Shown: piece by piece, positions 42,991 to 54,034 of the stretch | How the letters are laid out: every line of letters begins with the position of its first letter | How positions within the stretch are numbered: position 1 is the stretch's first letter | Origin: Furcasterigmium furcatum | Lineage: Eukaryota > Ascomycota > Sordariomycetes > Glomerellales > Plectosphaerellaceae | Assembly: GCA_001599815.1 (NCBI GenBank) | Contig: BCIA01000001.1 | Location: 310,001-374,000, forward strand | Reading direction: 5' to 3' | Length of the DNA stretch: 64,000 nucleotides | Notes under the pieces: model-generated | Seen by the model: the letters and a program-made list of their open reading frames with translations, nothing else | The model's database searches: none | What the model was told of the DNA's origin: nothing | Position numbers and translations under genes: made by a program

Positions 42991-43358
42991 AGGCGCAACT
43001 GGTGGAGGACAGCTCTTGATGGGCTAGACAGATCTAACCCGTTCCAGTACTGGCACAGACATCCAGAAGGATCTTTGGTTGCACATCCTCGGCCTCCTCC
43101 GCGGGATACCTACCACCTCCCGCAGCCGCTCCATCTAACCGCTCCTCTACGTTATCGCCTGTAACGAGGATCGCCGGAACAGGCTCGAGGCCCTCCCTCA
43201 TCACACTCACTGGGGGCCACTCACGGCAGGCCAGAAGATCATCAGGGCCGATACACGTGACATCCAGTTTCAAGATATAAATAACAAGGTTCAGGGGTGT
43301 AGGCAAAGAAACAAGGGAAAAAAANAAAANAAAAAAAAAAAAAAAAAGGAGGCGAAGG
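42991..43358. other. Spacer with poly(A) tract and two unresolved bases
   Basis: 43319-43347 is an A-run containing N at 43325 and 43330 (on the minus strand, the T-run after 5S copy C). 43034-43300 has protein-like open readings on both strands but no start, stop or splice logic that makes a gene. Confidence 0.45.
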
Positions 43359-43477
43359 ACATACAACACCGGGTATTCGCTGGTCGTCACCGACCCAACT
43401 ACTAATCCAGCCCTCACTGGCTTATCTATGGGAGAGCGGACGGGATCCCGAGTTTTCCAGTGGGTATGGTCGTATGT
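43359..43477 (-). rRNA. 5S ribosomal RNA gene, copy C
   Basis: 119 nt on the minus strand, identical by eye to copy B. It has the best upstream element of the three: TATA begins 29 nt before the first nucleotide (AATATAGTG). The 3' flank on the minus strand passes CCTTCGCCTCC and then a long T-run, an unusually long terminator. Confidence 0.95.
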
Positions 43478-43947
43478 GCTGGACTTGTAGTCTTGGGTAC
43501 ACTATATTCTCTATCCTGCACAGGTACAACGGGCCGTCAACCCACCCCTGGGATCACTAGCTTCGGTTAATGGCCCGACTGTCGACTCTGGACGGGTTAG
43601 GACTCGTATGGAAAATATGTTGAAGAAGCTTTGGTGTCCAATACATACTATTTTCCATCATTCAGAGAATACACCCAAAAAACAAAAAAAAAAAAACACA
43701 ATGTGGCACCGTGTCATAGTACTGCTACAAGAAAGAGGACATAGCCCCGTGAACATCCAGGGTCCATGTTCCTCATCTGTAGGACTCGCTGCGACTTCCG
43801 CTTTCTATCTCGGGCTTCTGTAGTAGACATGGCCGTGTGTACTGGAAGACCCTCTCGGGCGAATTCGTGAGGTTTTGAAGACTGCCCGTCAACCACGGCC
43901 ATAGCATACACATGGACATATGCCAGATTCCACTACTTTCCCGACAC
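43478..43947. other. Intergenic region
   Basis: 470 nt between 5S copy C and the stop of the fucosidase gene, with an A-rich tract near 43680. No gene supported. Confidence 0.5.
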
Positions 43948-46102
43948 TCATTTTCCCGTGGCGTAGGCAACCTTGAAGGTCCAGACATACTTATCGCCCT
44001 CAACCACAGCTTCAGGCAGGTCCAAGACAAAGTTGCCGCCGTCATTCCTCGATGCCTCAAGAAGCGTACCGTCCGCGGAGCCGCCAACGGCAACCACCAT
44101 ATCGCCCTCCAGCCACGGCACAAGCTCCTCGAAGACGAGCCGGGACGCGGGCTTCCCGACGTGGTGGATAAAGAACGCGTCCGGCTTCACTGCGTACCTG
44201 TAGGCGCCGGAGTCCCTCGCGACGTCCCAGAAGCGCGTCCCGAAGATCCCCTCGCCGTGCGCGTGGATCCACGCGCCGGCGTCGAGGAGGTTGCGCCTCT
44301 GGGCCTCGGGGATGCTGCCATCGGCCTTGGGCCCGATGTTGAGCAGGAAGTTCCCGTTGTTGACCACCGTGTTGACGAGGTCCAGGACGATGTCCTCCCC
44401 GGTCATGTAGTCCGTGTCCTTCGTCATGTAGTTGTATCCGAACGAGAAGGGGTCCATGCCCCGGTTGCTCTCGAACTTGTTCCGCGAGAACTCCAAGCCG
44501 GCGTACCTACAAGTGCCTAGTCAGCGACGGAGTCCAGACGACAGAGGCAAAGACAGTCCGGTAACTCACTCTGGGGTGTCAAAGTCGCCCCCGATACCGC
44601 AGCGGTTGTTGAACGTGACCTGTCTGCCCTGGTCCCGCGCCCAGTTCAGCCAGGGGGCGATGATATCGGGCGACTTGTTCGGTCCTCCAATGTCACACCA
44701 CATGATTTCCGTGTCGTACTCGTAGAACAGAGTTTCCATCTGGGGGTTCATGATGTCGTCGATGAAGTCGTCAACTTCCACAAAGCCGGTGAACTCGATG
44801 GACTCGTTGGTGTATGGGTTGGTCGGGGGGCGGCCGTAGTAGTTGCCTTTGTAGTTCTGGTCCCAGCCATACTCAACATAGGCAGGGTTGAACCACTCTG
44901 GCAGACTGAAGTATGTACCTGTTGCTGAATTTAGCACTGGTCACATGGCCGCTCTGACGATATGTTAATACGTACCGCGGCGGATCTCTGGATGCTCTGC
45001 CTTGGCGGTGTCGAACAGCTCCCTGATGAAGTCTCGCTTGGGGCCGTAGTGAACAGTGGAGCGCTTGCTGATCGACTCGGGGAAATCGTACAGGGCCCAG
45101 CCGTCGTGGTGCTCTGCAAACGAACTCTGTCAGTGCCTGTGCATATGTGATCCCTCTTGAAAGGGGCTTCAGGGCCTCAGGCAGTCCTCACTCGTGACAG
45201 GGACAAAGTATTGCGCGCCAGCATCGGCGATCAGGTTCATCCAGTCCTGAGGGTCAAAGTACTCGTCGGTAAAGTTTGCCATGAAGTCGTCGTAGTTGAA
45301 GTCCTCGCCGTACGTCTCCCGATGGTACTGGTATGTCTGGCTCTCGAAGTCGGGCTGCGTCATCCGAAATCCGTACCTGAAGGCGGTTGGTTATTCATAA
45401 ATGCCACTTGTCTCGTTGGCCCAGGTAGGCATTTACATACCACTCAGAATAGTCCTGGTTGGGTCCGGGTTCGTTTCCGTACGCAGGGACTGCATAGATG
45501 CCCCAGTGGATGAAGATGCCGTACTTGACTTCGTGGAACCAGTCAGGGTTCCAATGGGATGCGAGACTGCTCTCCGATGCCTCATAGTCTCCGACACCGC
45601 AGGAGCCCGAGATCTTCTGGCTCGCAGTGATGGGATCTCCGTACTTTTGCCCCCAGGTGGCGACGACAGTGGCCTCGCATCGCGTGCCTGGGGTGACTCC
45701 GGCCTTGTTTTTCACGCCAACCTGGGCAACGGCGTTTTGTCCCGGGGCGAGACGGATGAGCTGACCCGGGGTAGTGGTGTCCAGAGAGTCTGACTCGACG
45801 GTGAGTTCCAGGGTATCACTCCAGTCGAGGTAGTTCGAGCCGTTTCGGTTCGTGATAACAAGTTCGACGACTTGCTCGAGGTCACTCCCCTCGATCCACT
45901 TGGAAGTCAAAATGGCTCCGCCGACGCTGAGGTCAGGGGGAGCAGCGTCTGCGTTGGAGTCAACTTCAAGGGTCGTTGAACACGGGTGATCATGCAAGCT
46001 TGAGAGCACTGTACCTGTCCGCTTCTTCAGGTTTCCAACGTTGTGAGCATTGGCTGTCGCCAGGCCGCAGCTGAGCAGACCCAATCCGGTGGAAAAGCGC
46101 AT
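43948..46102 (-). CDS. Secreted GH29 alpha-L-fucosidase
   Basis: Five exons: 45441-46102, 45192-45376, 44976-45113, 44570-44918 and 43948-44506, giving 630 aa with consistent phases. Signal peptide about 1-19 (MRFSTGLGLLSCGLATANA). Residues ~45-190 form an extra N-terminal beta-rich region. The GH29 barrel begins at HWNPDWFHEVKYGIFIHWG, continues through VTKHHDGWALYDFP, and has EIMWCDIGG at about residues 399-407, whose Asp (about 404) is at the position of the GH29 nucleophile. NTVVNNGNFLLNIGPKADG is the conserved block late in the barrel, and a small C-terminal beta domain follows. Expected reaction: hydrolysis of terminal alpha-L-fucose from xyloglucan, glycoproteins or other glycans outside the cell. 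First of three co-oriented secreted-protein genes. Confidence 0.93.
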
Positions 46103-46185
46103 AATGATGGATCTTTCAGTTGCAGGACTTCGTTGCTGTTGAACCTTCTGGCTCGAATGGCTAGCCAAAGGTGATTTCATAGGGG

Positions 46186-46193
46186 TTTATATA
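46186..46193 (-). promoter_or_regulatory. TATA box of the GH29 gene
   Basis: TATATAAA on the minus strand, 84-91 nt upstream of the ATG at 46102. Confidence 0.5.
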
Positions 46194-46857
46194 TTCACAA
46201 CTTGAGCAGCAGAACATGGTCTCAGGCCGTGCCTACTAACAAGATTTACCCGTCGCTTTTTTCTGGCCAACATGATCATCCCCCTTTGCTGCAGTGAGGT
46301 GGTATTCTTGCTCAACCCGAGATATGGTAGGATGTGAAAAGGGGTAACCCAGCCAGTCGCCTGACTCGCCTCCTCCATGCCGGGAGTGAACGACATTAAT
46401 CCTTCGGCTGCAGGACAGCCGGCGGGTATTTAGGGAAGAATAGATATGTGCCACTGGGTGAAGACATCTTAATTGTCCCCGTTAATGCTTTTCAAGAAGC
46501 AGAGCCAGTACGGGACGTTTGTGATCGGCGAGGATGCTCGATGTGATCGGCGGGCGGAGTCGCGGGGTCGCGGGGGAACGAGTTATAAGTCCCCTGGACA
46601 CTGAGAAACTCCTCGTGTAAGTGTCTAGCGCACCAATCCCAGACAGCCCACGGCAGACATGACCCGGCACTCTCGTCACATTAAGTCGCGAAGGAGCCTC
46701 GGTTCTAAAGATGTCTGCTGACGGCTCCGTGGATGTGATTATCTACCCCGGACTCACCCCCACACTCAAGCACGGTAGATGCTGTGCGATCCCGATCCCG
46801 ATCCCTGCAATTTCACCCGAGCCGAGCCGAAAAGGGGCTGCGCCATGTCCTCACCAA
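46194..46857. other. Intergenic region
   Basis: Promoter of the GH29 gene and 3' flank of the tannase-family gene. No gene supported. Confidence 0.5.
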
Positions 46858-48474
46858 CTACGCACAAGTCCAGCTCTCCGCGGCCGTCGGATCTCCAGAC
46901 CCGTCATACGTCGCCCGCCGCGGATACCTGCAGTGGTTCCTCGTTGTAAGGCTCTCGTCGCCGCCGCCGCCGCCCCCCGTCCCCCTGATGACCTCCGGCG
47001 CCACGCCCTCCTCGACCCATCGCACCATGGCCCAGAGCACGTTCGCCTCCGGGTCGTCCGTGACGAACGCCTCGGCCTTGTTTCCGACCCTCCACGCCCC
47101 ATTGCCGCCCACGCAGTGCGACAGCCCCGACACGCGGAAGTACCTGTAGAACCCGTCGAGCTCCCCGTGCCGCAGGTTCATCGTCCGCGCCACGTGCTCG
47201 TAGTACCTGTCCGACTGGTCGCTCGAGACCACGTCGTCCTCGAGCCCGTGGTAGTGCAGGATCTTCGCGCCCCTGTCCCTAGCCCCCGACAGGTCGCCCT
47301 GCCACGTGAGGACGTCGTGCGGGTTCATCGCCGTGCTGCGCGCCCAGTCCTCCATGGTCAGTTCCTCCGGGTCCCACGCCGGGTCCTCGAGCACCACGTA
47401 GCGGAACCAGTCGCGCACCGCCGCGTTGGACGAGAGCGCCGTCCCGTCCCCGTTGTAACGCGGCCTCGGCCCCGGCTGCAGGCGCGGGTACAGCAGCGTC
47501 CCGTTGAGGCCGTGGACGGATGCCGTGTAGATGTCACGGACGATCTCGGCACGGAGGGGAGTCAGGCACCGGCGTGGGTCGGCCGGGGCGTCGTCCGCGC
47601 CGCCACAGAGGAGCGCCTCGGGCCTGTACTGACACAGGTTCGGGTCCTCGATGATGCCGTCCCGCGCGCCGTCCAGGTGGTCGCACTGCCGGAGCATGTC
47701 CTCCTCGATGGCGTCCCACTGCTCTGCCGAGATGAAGCCGGGGTCGCCCGGGACGCCGAGCTTCTGGGCGATGCTGCCGGCCCACGAGAAGCGGTCGGTG
47801 ATCCTCAGGGACGGCGCGCCGCTGACGATGCCGTCAAAGTCCTCGGGGAACCGCTGGGCCTCGCCGAAGCCCTGGCGGCCGCCGGTAGAGCAGCCCAGGA
47901 AGTACGCCTTGGACGGCTCCTCGCCGTAGAACGCCCCGGTGATCTGCTTGCCCAGCACCGCCGTCAGGTGAACCGATCGGTAGACGTAGTCCTCCAACGC
48001 TCCGGGGTTCTTGTAGAGCGGCGCGCCGCCAGTGCCGTTGTGCCCGTTGTTGCCCCCCACAGCGGCGAATCCCTGCGAGGACGCGTAGGAGAGGTCCTCG
48101 TACAGGATGCAGCCGTTGATACCCCCGTTTCCCGTGGCCAAGAAGCGGCCGGACCATTCCGCAGGCAGCCACGCCTCCATGGAGATGTTACTGGGCGGCG
48201 AGTTGGCCGTCCAGGTGTCGACGAGCATGACGACGCGGCAAAAGTCCTGGTTGATGACCTGGAAGGGGCGTCTGCAGCTGCCGTCATTCTCAGGGAGCGT
48301 CAGGTTGGTGCCGGCGCGGACGGTCTCGGTGAACCAGACAGTGGTGTTGGGAACGGAGAGCTCGCCGGCGAAAGATGCGCACCGGCGCTCGAGCGAGGAA
48401 GACGAAACGGCACCGAGGGCGCCGGACGCGGAGACGAGGCACAAGGCCTTTGCGGTGACGGGAAGTGTCTTCAT
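46858..48474 (-). CDS. Secreted tannase / feruloyl esterase family protein
   Basis: Single exon; ATG at 48474 starts a signal peptide (MKTLPVTAKALCLVSASGALG); 538 aa. The nucleophile motif GCSTGGRQG places Ser at about residue 196, with the neighbouring Cys that forms the CS-D-HC disulfide-linked triad of this family. The acid lies in HYHGLEDDVVSS and the His in SGLSHCVGGNGAW, which carries the partner Cys. NGDG/DPNLC-type segments with paired Cys match the lid and calcium-site region. Substrate cannot be read: members cleave gallic, ferulic or other hydroxycinnamate esters from plant polymers. Adjacent to the fucosidase and a small secreted protein, all on the minus strand. The long plus-strand open frame over it is an antisense shadow. 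Confidence 0.92.
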   Translation of the reverse strand: MKTLPVTAKALCLVSASGALGAVSSSSLERRCASFAGELSVPNTTVWFTETVRAGTNLTLPENDGSCRRPFQVINQDFCRVVMLVDTWTANSPPSNISMEAWLPAEWSGRFLATGNGGINGCILYEDLSYASSQGFAAVGGNNGHNGTGGAPLYKNPGALEDYVYRSVHLTAVLGKQITGAFYGEEPSKAYFLGCSTGGRQGFGEAQRFPEDFDGIVSGAPSLRITDRFSWAGSIAQKLGVPGDPGFISAEQWDAIEEDMLRQCDHLDGARDGIIEDPNLCQYRPEALLCGGADDAPADPRRCLTPLRAEIVRDIYTASVHGLNGTLLYPRLQPGPRPRYNGDGTALSSNAAVRDWFRYVVLEDPAWDPEELTMEDWARSTAMNPHDVLTWQGDLSGARDRGAKILHYHGLEDDVVSSDQSDRYYEHVARTMNLRHGELDGFYRYFRVSGLSHCVGGNGAWRVGNKAEAFVTDDPEANVLWAMVRWVEEGVAPEVIRGTGGGGGGDESLTTRNHCRYPRRATYDGSGDPTAAESWTCA

Positions 48475-48871
48475 CGTCCAACCTAGCCAGAGCCAAGGTC
48501 GTGAATGTCGATGCTGGTGAACGCGGCAGACATGATGGGCAACCAACAGGATTTCAACGGTCGACTTGACTTATACGGGATCTCCTTGGTGTTCCCCAGG
48601 ATGAAGAAAAATCCGGTTTTGTTCGGAAACTCTGGCATTCTGCTGGTACCGTTGCCCCCCAACCATGCCAGTGGTGACGATATGATCGGCGCTGTGTCTT
48701 GCTTGCTTGACCCCTTGGGAGACCGTCCCGCTCTGGATAAGGCATCACGACTACTAATGAGGCATGCAGGCCATCAGATGCATCAAAGAAGTAGTAATGG
48801 CCGGTCTATGATATAAGTCTAAACCCATCTATCCACCCCCAGCTCTCGAGCCAGACGCCCAGGCAGCTCCT
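48475..48871. other. Intergenic region
   Basis: Promoter of the tannase-family gene and 3' flank of the next gene; nothing else seen. Confidence 0.5.
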
Positions 48872-49298
48872 CTAGTTCGAAGGCGTAGGAGCCGCAGTGC
48901 TCGTTGTCTTGGGCGGGCTGAACTCGTCCTCAAACCCCGGGATGGAGTCGAAATAGCAATGCATACCGCACAGGGTCCTCGAGGTGGCCTCGCAGTAGAT
49001 GTAGCACCTCTCAACGGGGATCTGGAGACTGTTGCTCGGCCCGCAGATCTCCACGAGCGCCCGGGGGAGGCACTCGTCGTAGTTGCGCTGCCAGCACGCC
49101 GCGACGCGCGGGTGGTCCGACGGGCACGCGGGGGGGAGGTTGAACTGCCTCTCCTCCAGGGTGCCGTCGGCGACAGGGGCTGGCATGGCCACCGCGACGG
49201 AGGCGAGGGTGAGGGTGAGGGCCTGCAGGAGATGATGGTGAGCGTCAACGATGCCTCTGTCCTGAGCGGGGAGGGCTCACCTTGACGGAGAACTTCAT
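48872..49298 (-). CDS. Small cysteine-rich secreted protein (122 aa)
   Basis: Exon 1 (49281-49298) is only 18 nt and encodes MKFSVK. After a 58-nt intron, exon 2 (48872-49222) completes the signal peptide (ALTLTLASVAVA). A short pro-segment may end at LEER. The mature part has eight Cys: PPACPSD, VAACWQ, DECLP, EICGP, ERCYIYCEA, TLCGMHCYF. The tail is Ser/Thr/Pro-rich. Cys number and spacing resemble fungal small secreted Cys-rich proteins, but the family is not recognised. A TATTAAATAG element lies 83-92 nt upstream of the ATG. Confidence 0.78.
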
Positions 49299-49380
49299 TT
49301 TGTCGCGGATGGCGCGCAGTCAGAATGAGGCCGGTGGTGATGGAGGTATGAGCCACCAAATCATCTTGGCCGTGCCTGGA

Positions 49381-49390
49381 CTATTTAATA
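49381..49390 (-). promoter_or_regulatory. TATA-like element of the gene starting at 49298
   Basis: TATTAAATAG on the minus strand, 83-92 nt upstream of the ATG. Confidence 0.35.
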
Positions 49391-50181
49391 CCCAACAAGA
49401 TGTCAACAGGAGCACGGCACGTGGTGTCGTCCTAATATTATCGACGGAGCGGCCGACCCATCCCGATGCCCGTGGTCCCGCAGATACTTAATCCAAGATT
49501 TATTGTCCTCTTAAGCATCTTGGCCGTGAGATCAGAGCGGACTCTCCAGACGCCCAGACAGACGACTGTCGTCGTTGAGGGTAAGACGGAGCCCGGGATG
49601 GACGCCTTGGCACCAAGCCGAAGGATTCTCGAAAGGAGGCCAAACTGAATCCAGCAATCCATTCGACAACCTCGCTTGAATGTACCGAGCCTCGGCAACA
49701 ATCCTACCCGTAGAATGTTGTCATTTCTTTCAAGAAGCCGACACGTTCACAGACGGAATCACTCGTCCAAGTAACTCGTCCCTCTCAGCTGACCCTGACA
49801 AACCTGATCTCCCGTCTTGGCTTCCTCTGCCGGCAAGACTCGATGCAGTCGGGGCCACAAGGGGCCGTTCTGCGAGACATCAATAATACGCTCACAGCCA
49901 TAAAACGAATCAGACACTTCGATGGTCGCTTGTTCATTCACCGTGCTCAGAAACCAGTGCAGAAACACCCCCAAAGGAGACGCATGCCGCCTATACGCAC
50001 GCAAATGAAATGCCTCATCCTCCCGGCCTCCCTACTCTATACCTATTCCCAGCCAGTCAGTGTCCCCGTCGGGACCATCTATGTACACGCAGGGCTCGCG
50101 AGCTCGCGGCGCGCGAGGATGAACTTCGTGGATGCGAGGGTTACGCCCGCACCTCGCCGTCTCTTTTTGGTATCAATCACA
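49391..50181. other. Intergenic region
   Basis: Boundary between the accessory-like left part and the conserved right block. No gene supported. Confidence 0.5.
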
Positions 50182-53100
50182 TCACATGAGGCTCTGTGTT
50201 ATGGTCAGCATCGTTCTGATAATGGAGTGACGAAGAGCTCTTCACTTACACATTGGTCGTCTGCCTTGCCCTGGGGAATGCCCATCTCCTCGAAAGTCGC
50301 CGGTCCCTGGCCGGACGCCTGCTTCGTGGGTTTGGGAGCCGCCGCGGGCTGGGGAGGTCGGGGCTGCGTACCCGGTGGTGCGCTTCCCACGCGGCCCGTT
50401 CCCTGGTCGAAATCGGGCCGTCCGTGAGCAGGATTACCCCCCATGGCAGGAGGCTGCTTGTTGGGCAAGGTCGCGACACGGCCGGAGGCAGCTGAGCTCG
50501 CCGGCGAGTCGAACCTGCCAGGTTGCGCAGCCGGGGTAGGAGTGGGACGGGAAGACGTCCTCGGGCCATAGTCCCGGCCGGGTTGCGACGGCGGCGGGGT
50601 TTGGCCGTAGGAAGATGGGAGGCCACCCGGGGCAGGGCCGCCGGGGCCGGGGCCGGGGCCGGGGCCAGGCGACGGCCGTCCGCCCGGCCCCTGCTTCTGG
50701 AGCTTGTTGACGGCAGGGTTTGCCGGCCCGGGCCCCGTTGGGTAGGGCTGCGTCGTCGATGGCCTCTGGGCCTCAAGTCGACCATGACCAGTGAGACCAG
50801 GACTCGGCTGCCTGTATCCGCCACCTCCGGGTCCCTGCGGCCGACCTCGCGGGTCACTACCGGCGGGGACGAGATTTCCCATAGATTGTGATCCCGTCAG
50901 ACCGCCGCCGTAAACGGGCCTGCCATTGCCAAAGTCTCCCTGACTCACGGGGCGGATGCCAAAGGCACTGCCTGGCCGGTCGGCGTGTGGACCCGAAGAG
51001 TTCCGCACACCGAGTCTGCCCATGTCATCTTCGGGATAGGGAGCTGTGGAGCGCGGTCGGTAGTTGGAGGGAGGAGGTCGGTCGTCCACGGGATATGGCG
51101 CCGCCGACTTCGGCCTCATGGCCAGGTTGGACGTGTCCAGGTTCACGCCAAAGGCAGGTGTCCTCGACGCTCGGGAGGGGTCTGGGAAGTCGACCGCGTC
51201 ATGCACGATGGTGGGCTGCACCTGTGGCGAAGGCTGCGGCGAAACCCTGGGGGATGGTTGGTTGGACTCGTCGAGCGTGGGCATGGCCTGAGCTTGCTTG
51301 AAACGGTCGGGCCGCTTTCCACGCTGCGAGCCGTGCTGCGACTTGATGCGGGTGAGCGTCGTCGTCTCGTGGTCCGCCTTGGTCAGCGTCTTGGACTCCC
51401 TGAGCGACTCCAACCGGCCGTTGGCGTCCTTGTTGCCGTGCTCGGCGGCCAATTCGTACCACATCTTGGCCTGACGGACGTCTTTGGGCACGTGGATGCC
51501 AATTTCGTGGTAGTAGCCCATAGCAAACTCGCCGGTCGGCAGCTTGGCGTCCGCGGCCTCCTTCGCATACTTGAAGGCGAGCTGCTCGTTCTTGTTGAAG
51601 ATGCCCTCGTAGCCGAAGAGGAACCAACGGCTGACGCCCAAAGCGGCTTCCGGCTGGCCCTGCTTGGATGCCAGGCCGTAGTAGTGGATGGAATATGAAG
51701 GATTGAAGTCGCATCCGAGCTGGCAGAGCTCGTATGCCTGGCCCATCTTCAACTGGGCCTTGGCAAAGCCGAGGTAGGCAGCCTTTTCGAGGTACATTTT
51801 GGCGGCGGTCAAGTCGAGAGGCAAGAACGACTCGGGAATACTAATCTCGGGCAGTTCTCTCGACAGGAGCATGCCATAGACGTAGGCGCCTTGAGGCGCG
51901 TCCTCGTCGGCGGAGTCTGCCGCATCCTGGATGAGCTGCAAGCCTCTCTGGTAGTCCTTGGGCTGGCCGTGCTGGCCGAGCAGGGACATCATGCCCAGGC
52001 GGTAGGAGGCGGCCGAGTCCTTCTGGCGCAGGCCGCTGTAGTAGTGCTCGATGGCCGAGCTGTAGTCGTTGGAGCTTTCGAAAAGCATGCCCATGCGGTA
52101 CTCGGCGCGGGGGAAGCCGAGGGCCGCCGCTCGCTTGTACCCGCTGAACGCTTCCTTCTTGTCCTGTCGCACGCCAAACTTGCCAAACTCGAGCCACTTT
52201 GATTTCATAAACAAGGCCTCGGGGTGGTCCTGCGACGAGAGATATTCGATGATATTAACAGCGTCCATTTTGAGGGAGTGTTCGACTTTGGGCGTGGCGG
52301 GGCGAGGCTGGCCGCTCAGCTCTCGGACGGCGGCATCCTGGACGATCTCGACCCATGCGAGGGTGTCGCGGGCCCATGAGAGCTGCATGGAAACATTGTT
52401 GGAGTGGAGAACATGTTCTCGGGCGTTCCACAGGATTTCCTCCTTTTCCTCGTCGCTCGGCGGGATGTTGTCGCCCTTGACCTTAGGGAAGGGCGAGAAG
52501 GAGGGGGCGTCGCTCGATCGCGACATGGTGGTCGGCTTGGCCTGGTATGGAGCGAAGTTATCGGCACCGGCTCCCTTGGACGGCTGGGAGGTGGTCGTCG
52601 TGGAGCTGGCGAGCGAAGATTGTCGCTGAGGATATACGCTGGATGTCGCGGATGATGGTGCGGGGGTATCGGCAGATGCTTTTGGATCAGGCTGGCTTGC
52701 TTCGAGTTCCATGCGCTCCAGTTCACCTTGCATCTGCTGGGGAACCTGCGGCGTTACGCTATTCGAGGAGGAGGAGCGTTAGCATTGCGGCAAAGACAGA
52801 CAAAGGCGCCCGACTGGACCCGGCCGTCTGGGAGCGAACTCAACAACGGCGGCGAGGCAAAGACTGGGCTCGAGGTGGGTTCCCCGGTCGCCCCATGATG
52901 ACAACGGCGGTGGAGGTGCAAAGGGGGAAATGGCGGCTTACCGCTGGGGAGAGGGCGCAATGACCTCTGGCAAGTAGTAGTCATCGACACCACCGGGAAC
53001 GAAAGTTGCGCCGAATTGCGGCATGTCGGATGCCTCAGCGGACGGGTTGGGTAGGTGAGGCTGAGGTTGGACAGCTGCATTAAGAAGAGACACGATTAGC

Positions 53101-54034
53101 GGGGGAGCTGTTCTGGCTGCCTGCGACCGAGTGAGGGCGTGCCAGTCAGTGCCGGTGCGAGTGCCAGTGCCAGTGTGTGGAGTCCGGATTGGGCGGCGGG
53201 TGCCCCTCAGTGAGTCGTACTCGGCGCGAGTCGGTCCAGAGCAGAGCGAGAGGTGCGAGCCTGCTTCCTGCTGGAGCCGTGGGTCTGTCGTCTGTCTGTC
53301 TGTCTGGACAGAGGTATCAAGCGGGAGGTTCGAGACCCAGCAGCAGGGGTTCAGGATCCAGGGAAACGGGTGCCTTTTCTAGCTCGTGGTCGGGTGGTGA
53401 CGCAGCTGTCGCCTCGAGCCCTCCCGGCGAAACATTGGCAGTGTCTGAGGGTTGCACCGTGAGGGGTCCCACCATAAGCACTGCGGGAGGCGGCGGATGG
53501 TGCTGCGCCTGATGCGTCTGACGAAGCTTCTAGGATCTTTCCTCTGCCGGTGCCCATATTTCGGGGTCTTGTCAGGGGAGGCAATCTCTCAGACGTGGTA
53601 TTATTGAATGTGCCGGTGGAGACGCCGTCCAAGGACGGCAATGATGGTACGTATGTAGAGGAAATTCTTTTCGTCCTGAGCTGTCAAGATCATGCTGGCT
53701 GACCGTCGACCGTTTGTTCGCCGTGCCCAGACGGCTCGCGGGGTGGAGGGGTGAGTGACCATCGCAGTCCAAGGCCCAGGCCCCTGTACGCGTTTCTCGT
53801 TCCTCGTCGGGTCGACCCCTGGCATTCAGAATTTCGTGCGACTGCGCCCAGCTGGACAGCAACGGGCACTGACGGCACACAAGACACGCAAGGTCAGGTT
53901 TGCGGGGACAAGAGTAACAACTCACAGGCGTTGAAGAGAGGTTTCTGCCGGGGAGCGCTGGGATTGGAAGACGCTGGCGGCAGATCACCCGCGGGTGGGC
54001 GCGAGGGGTAATATGCACTGCCGTAACTGGTCAT
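50182..54034 (-). CDS. Chs4/Skt5-type chitin synthase regulator with Sel1 repeats and CaaX box
   Basis: Four exons: 53926-54034, 52942-53074, 50250-52758 and 50182-50193, giving 920 aa; all phases agree. Intron 1 is 851 nt, introns 2 and 3 are 183 and 56 nt. After a disordered N-terminus, residues ~230-530 carry Sel1-like repeats (AFSGYKRAAALGFPRAEYRM, AKMYLEKAAYLGFAKAQLKM, AFKYAKEAADAKLPTGEFAM, AKMWYELAAEHGNKDANGRL). A long Pro/Gly-rich tail (~560-890) ends in FEEMGIPQGKADDQ and, only after splicing of the last intron, CSLM. That is a CaaX prenylation box, as in fungal Chs4/Skt5 proteins, which recruit and activate class IV-type chitin synthase at the membrane. If the last intron stays in, the protein ends 14 residues later without CaaX. 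Confidence 0.9.

Noticed and set aside
43034..43310. Protein-like readings on both strands between the orphan gene and 5S copy C
   Set aside because: Plus-strand reading (LYVIACNEDRRNRLEALPHH) and minus-strand reading are mutually exclusive, and neither has a start or splice sites; possibly a gene remnant but not supportable.
46711..48486. 591-codon open frame on the plus strand
   Set aside because: It is the antisense of the tannase-family gene; high GC at third positions keeps the opposite frame open, and its translation is Arg/Val/Leu-rich without family features.
53325..53345. GGTTCGAGACC, a perfect pol III B-box match
   Set aside because: The T stem does not pair and no A box or acceptor stem surrounds it; it lies in the long first intron of the Chs4-type gene.
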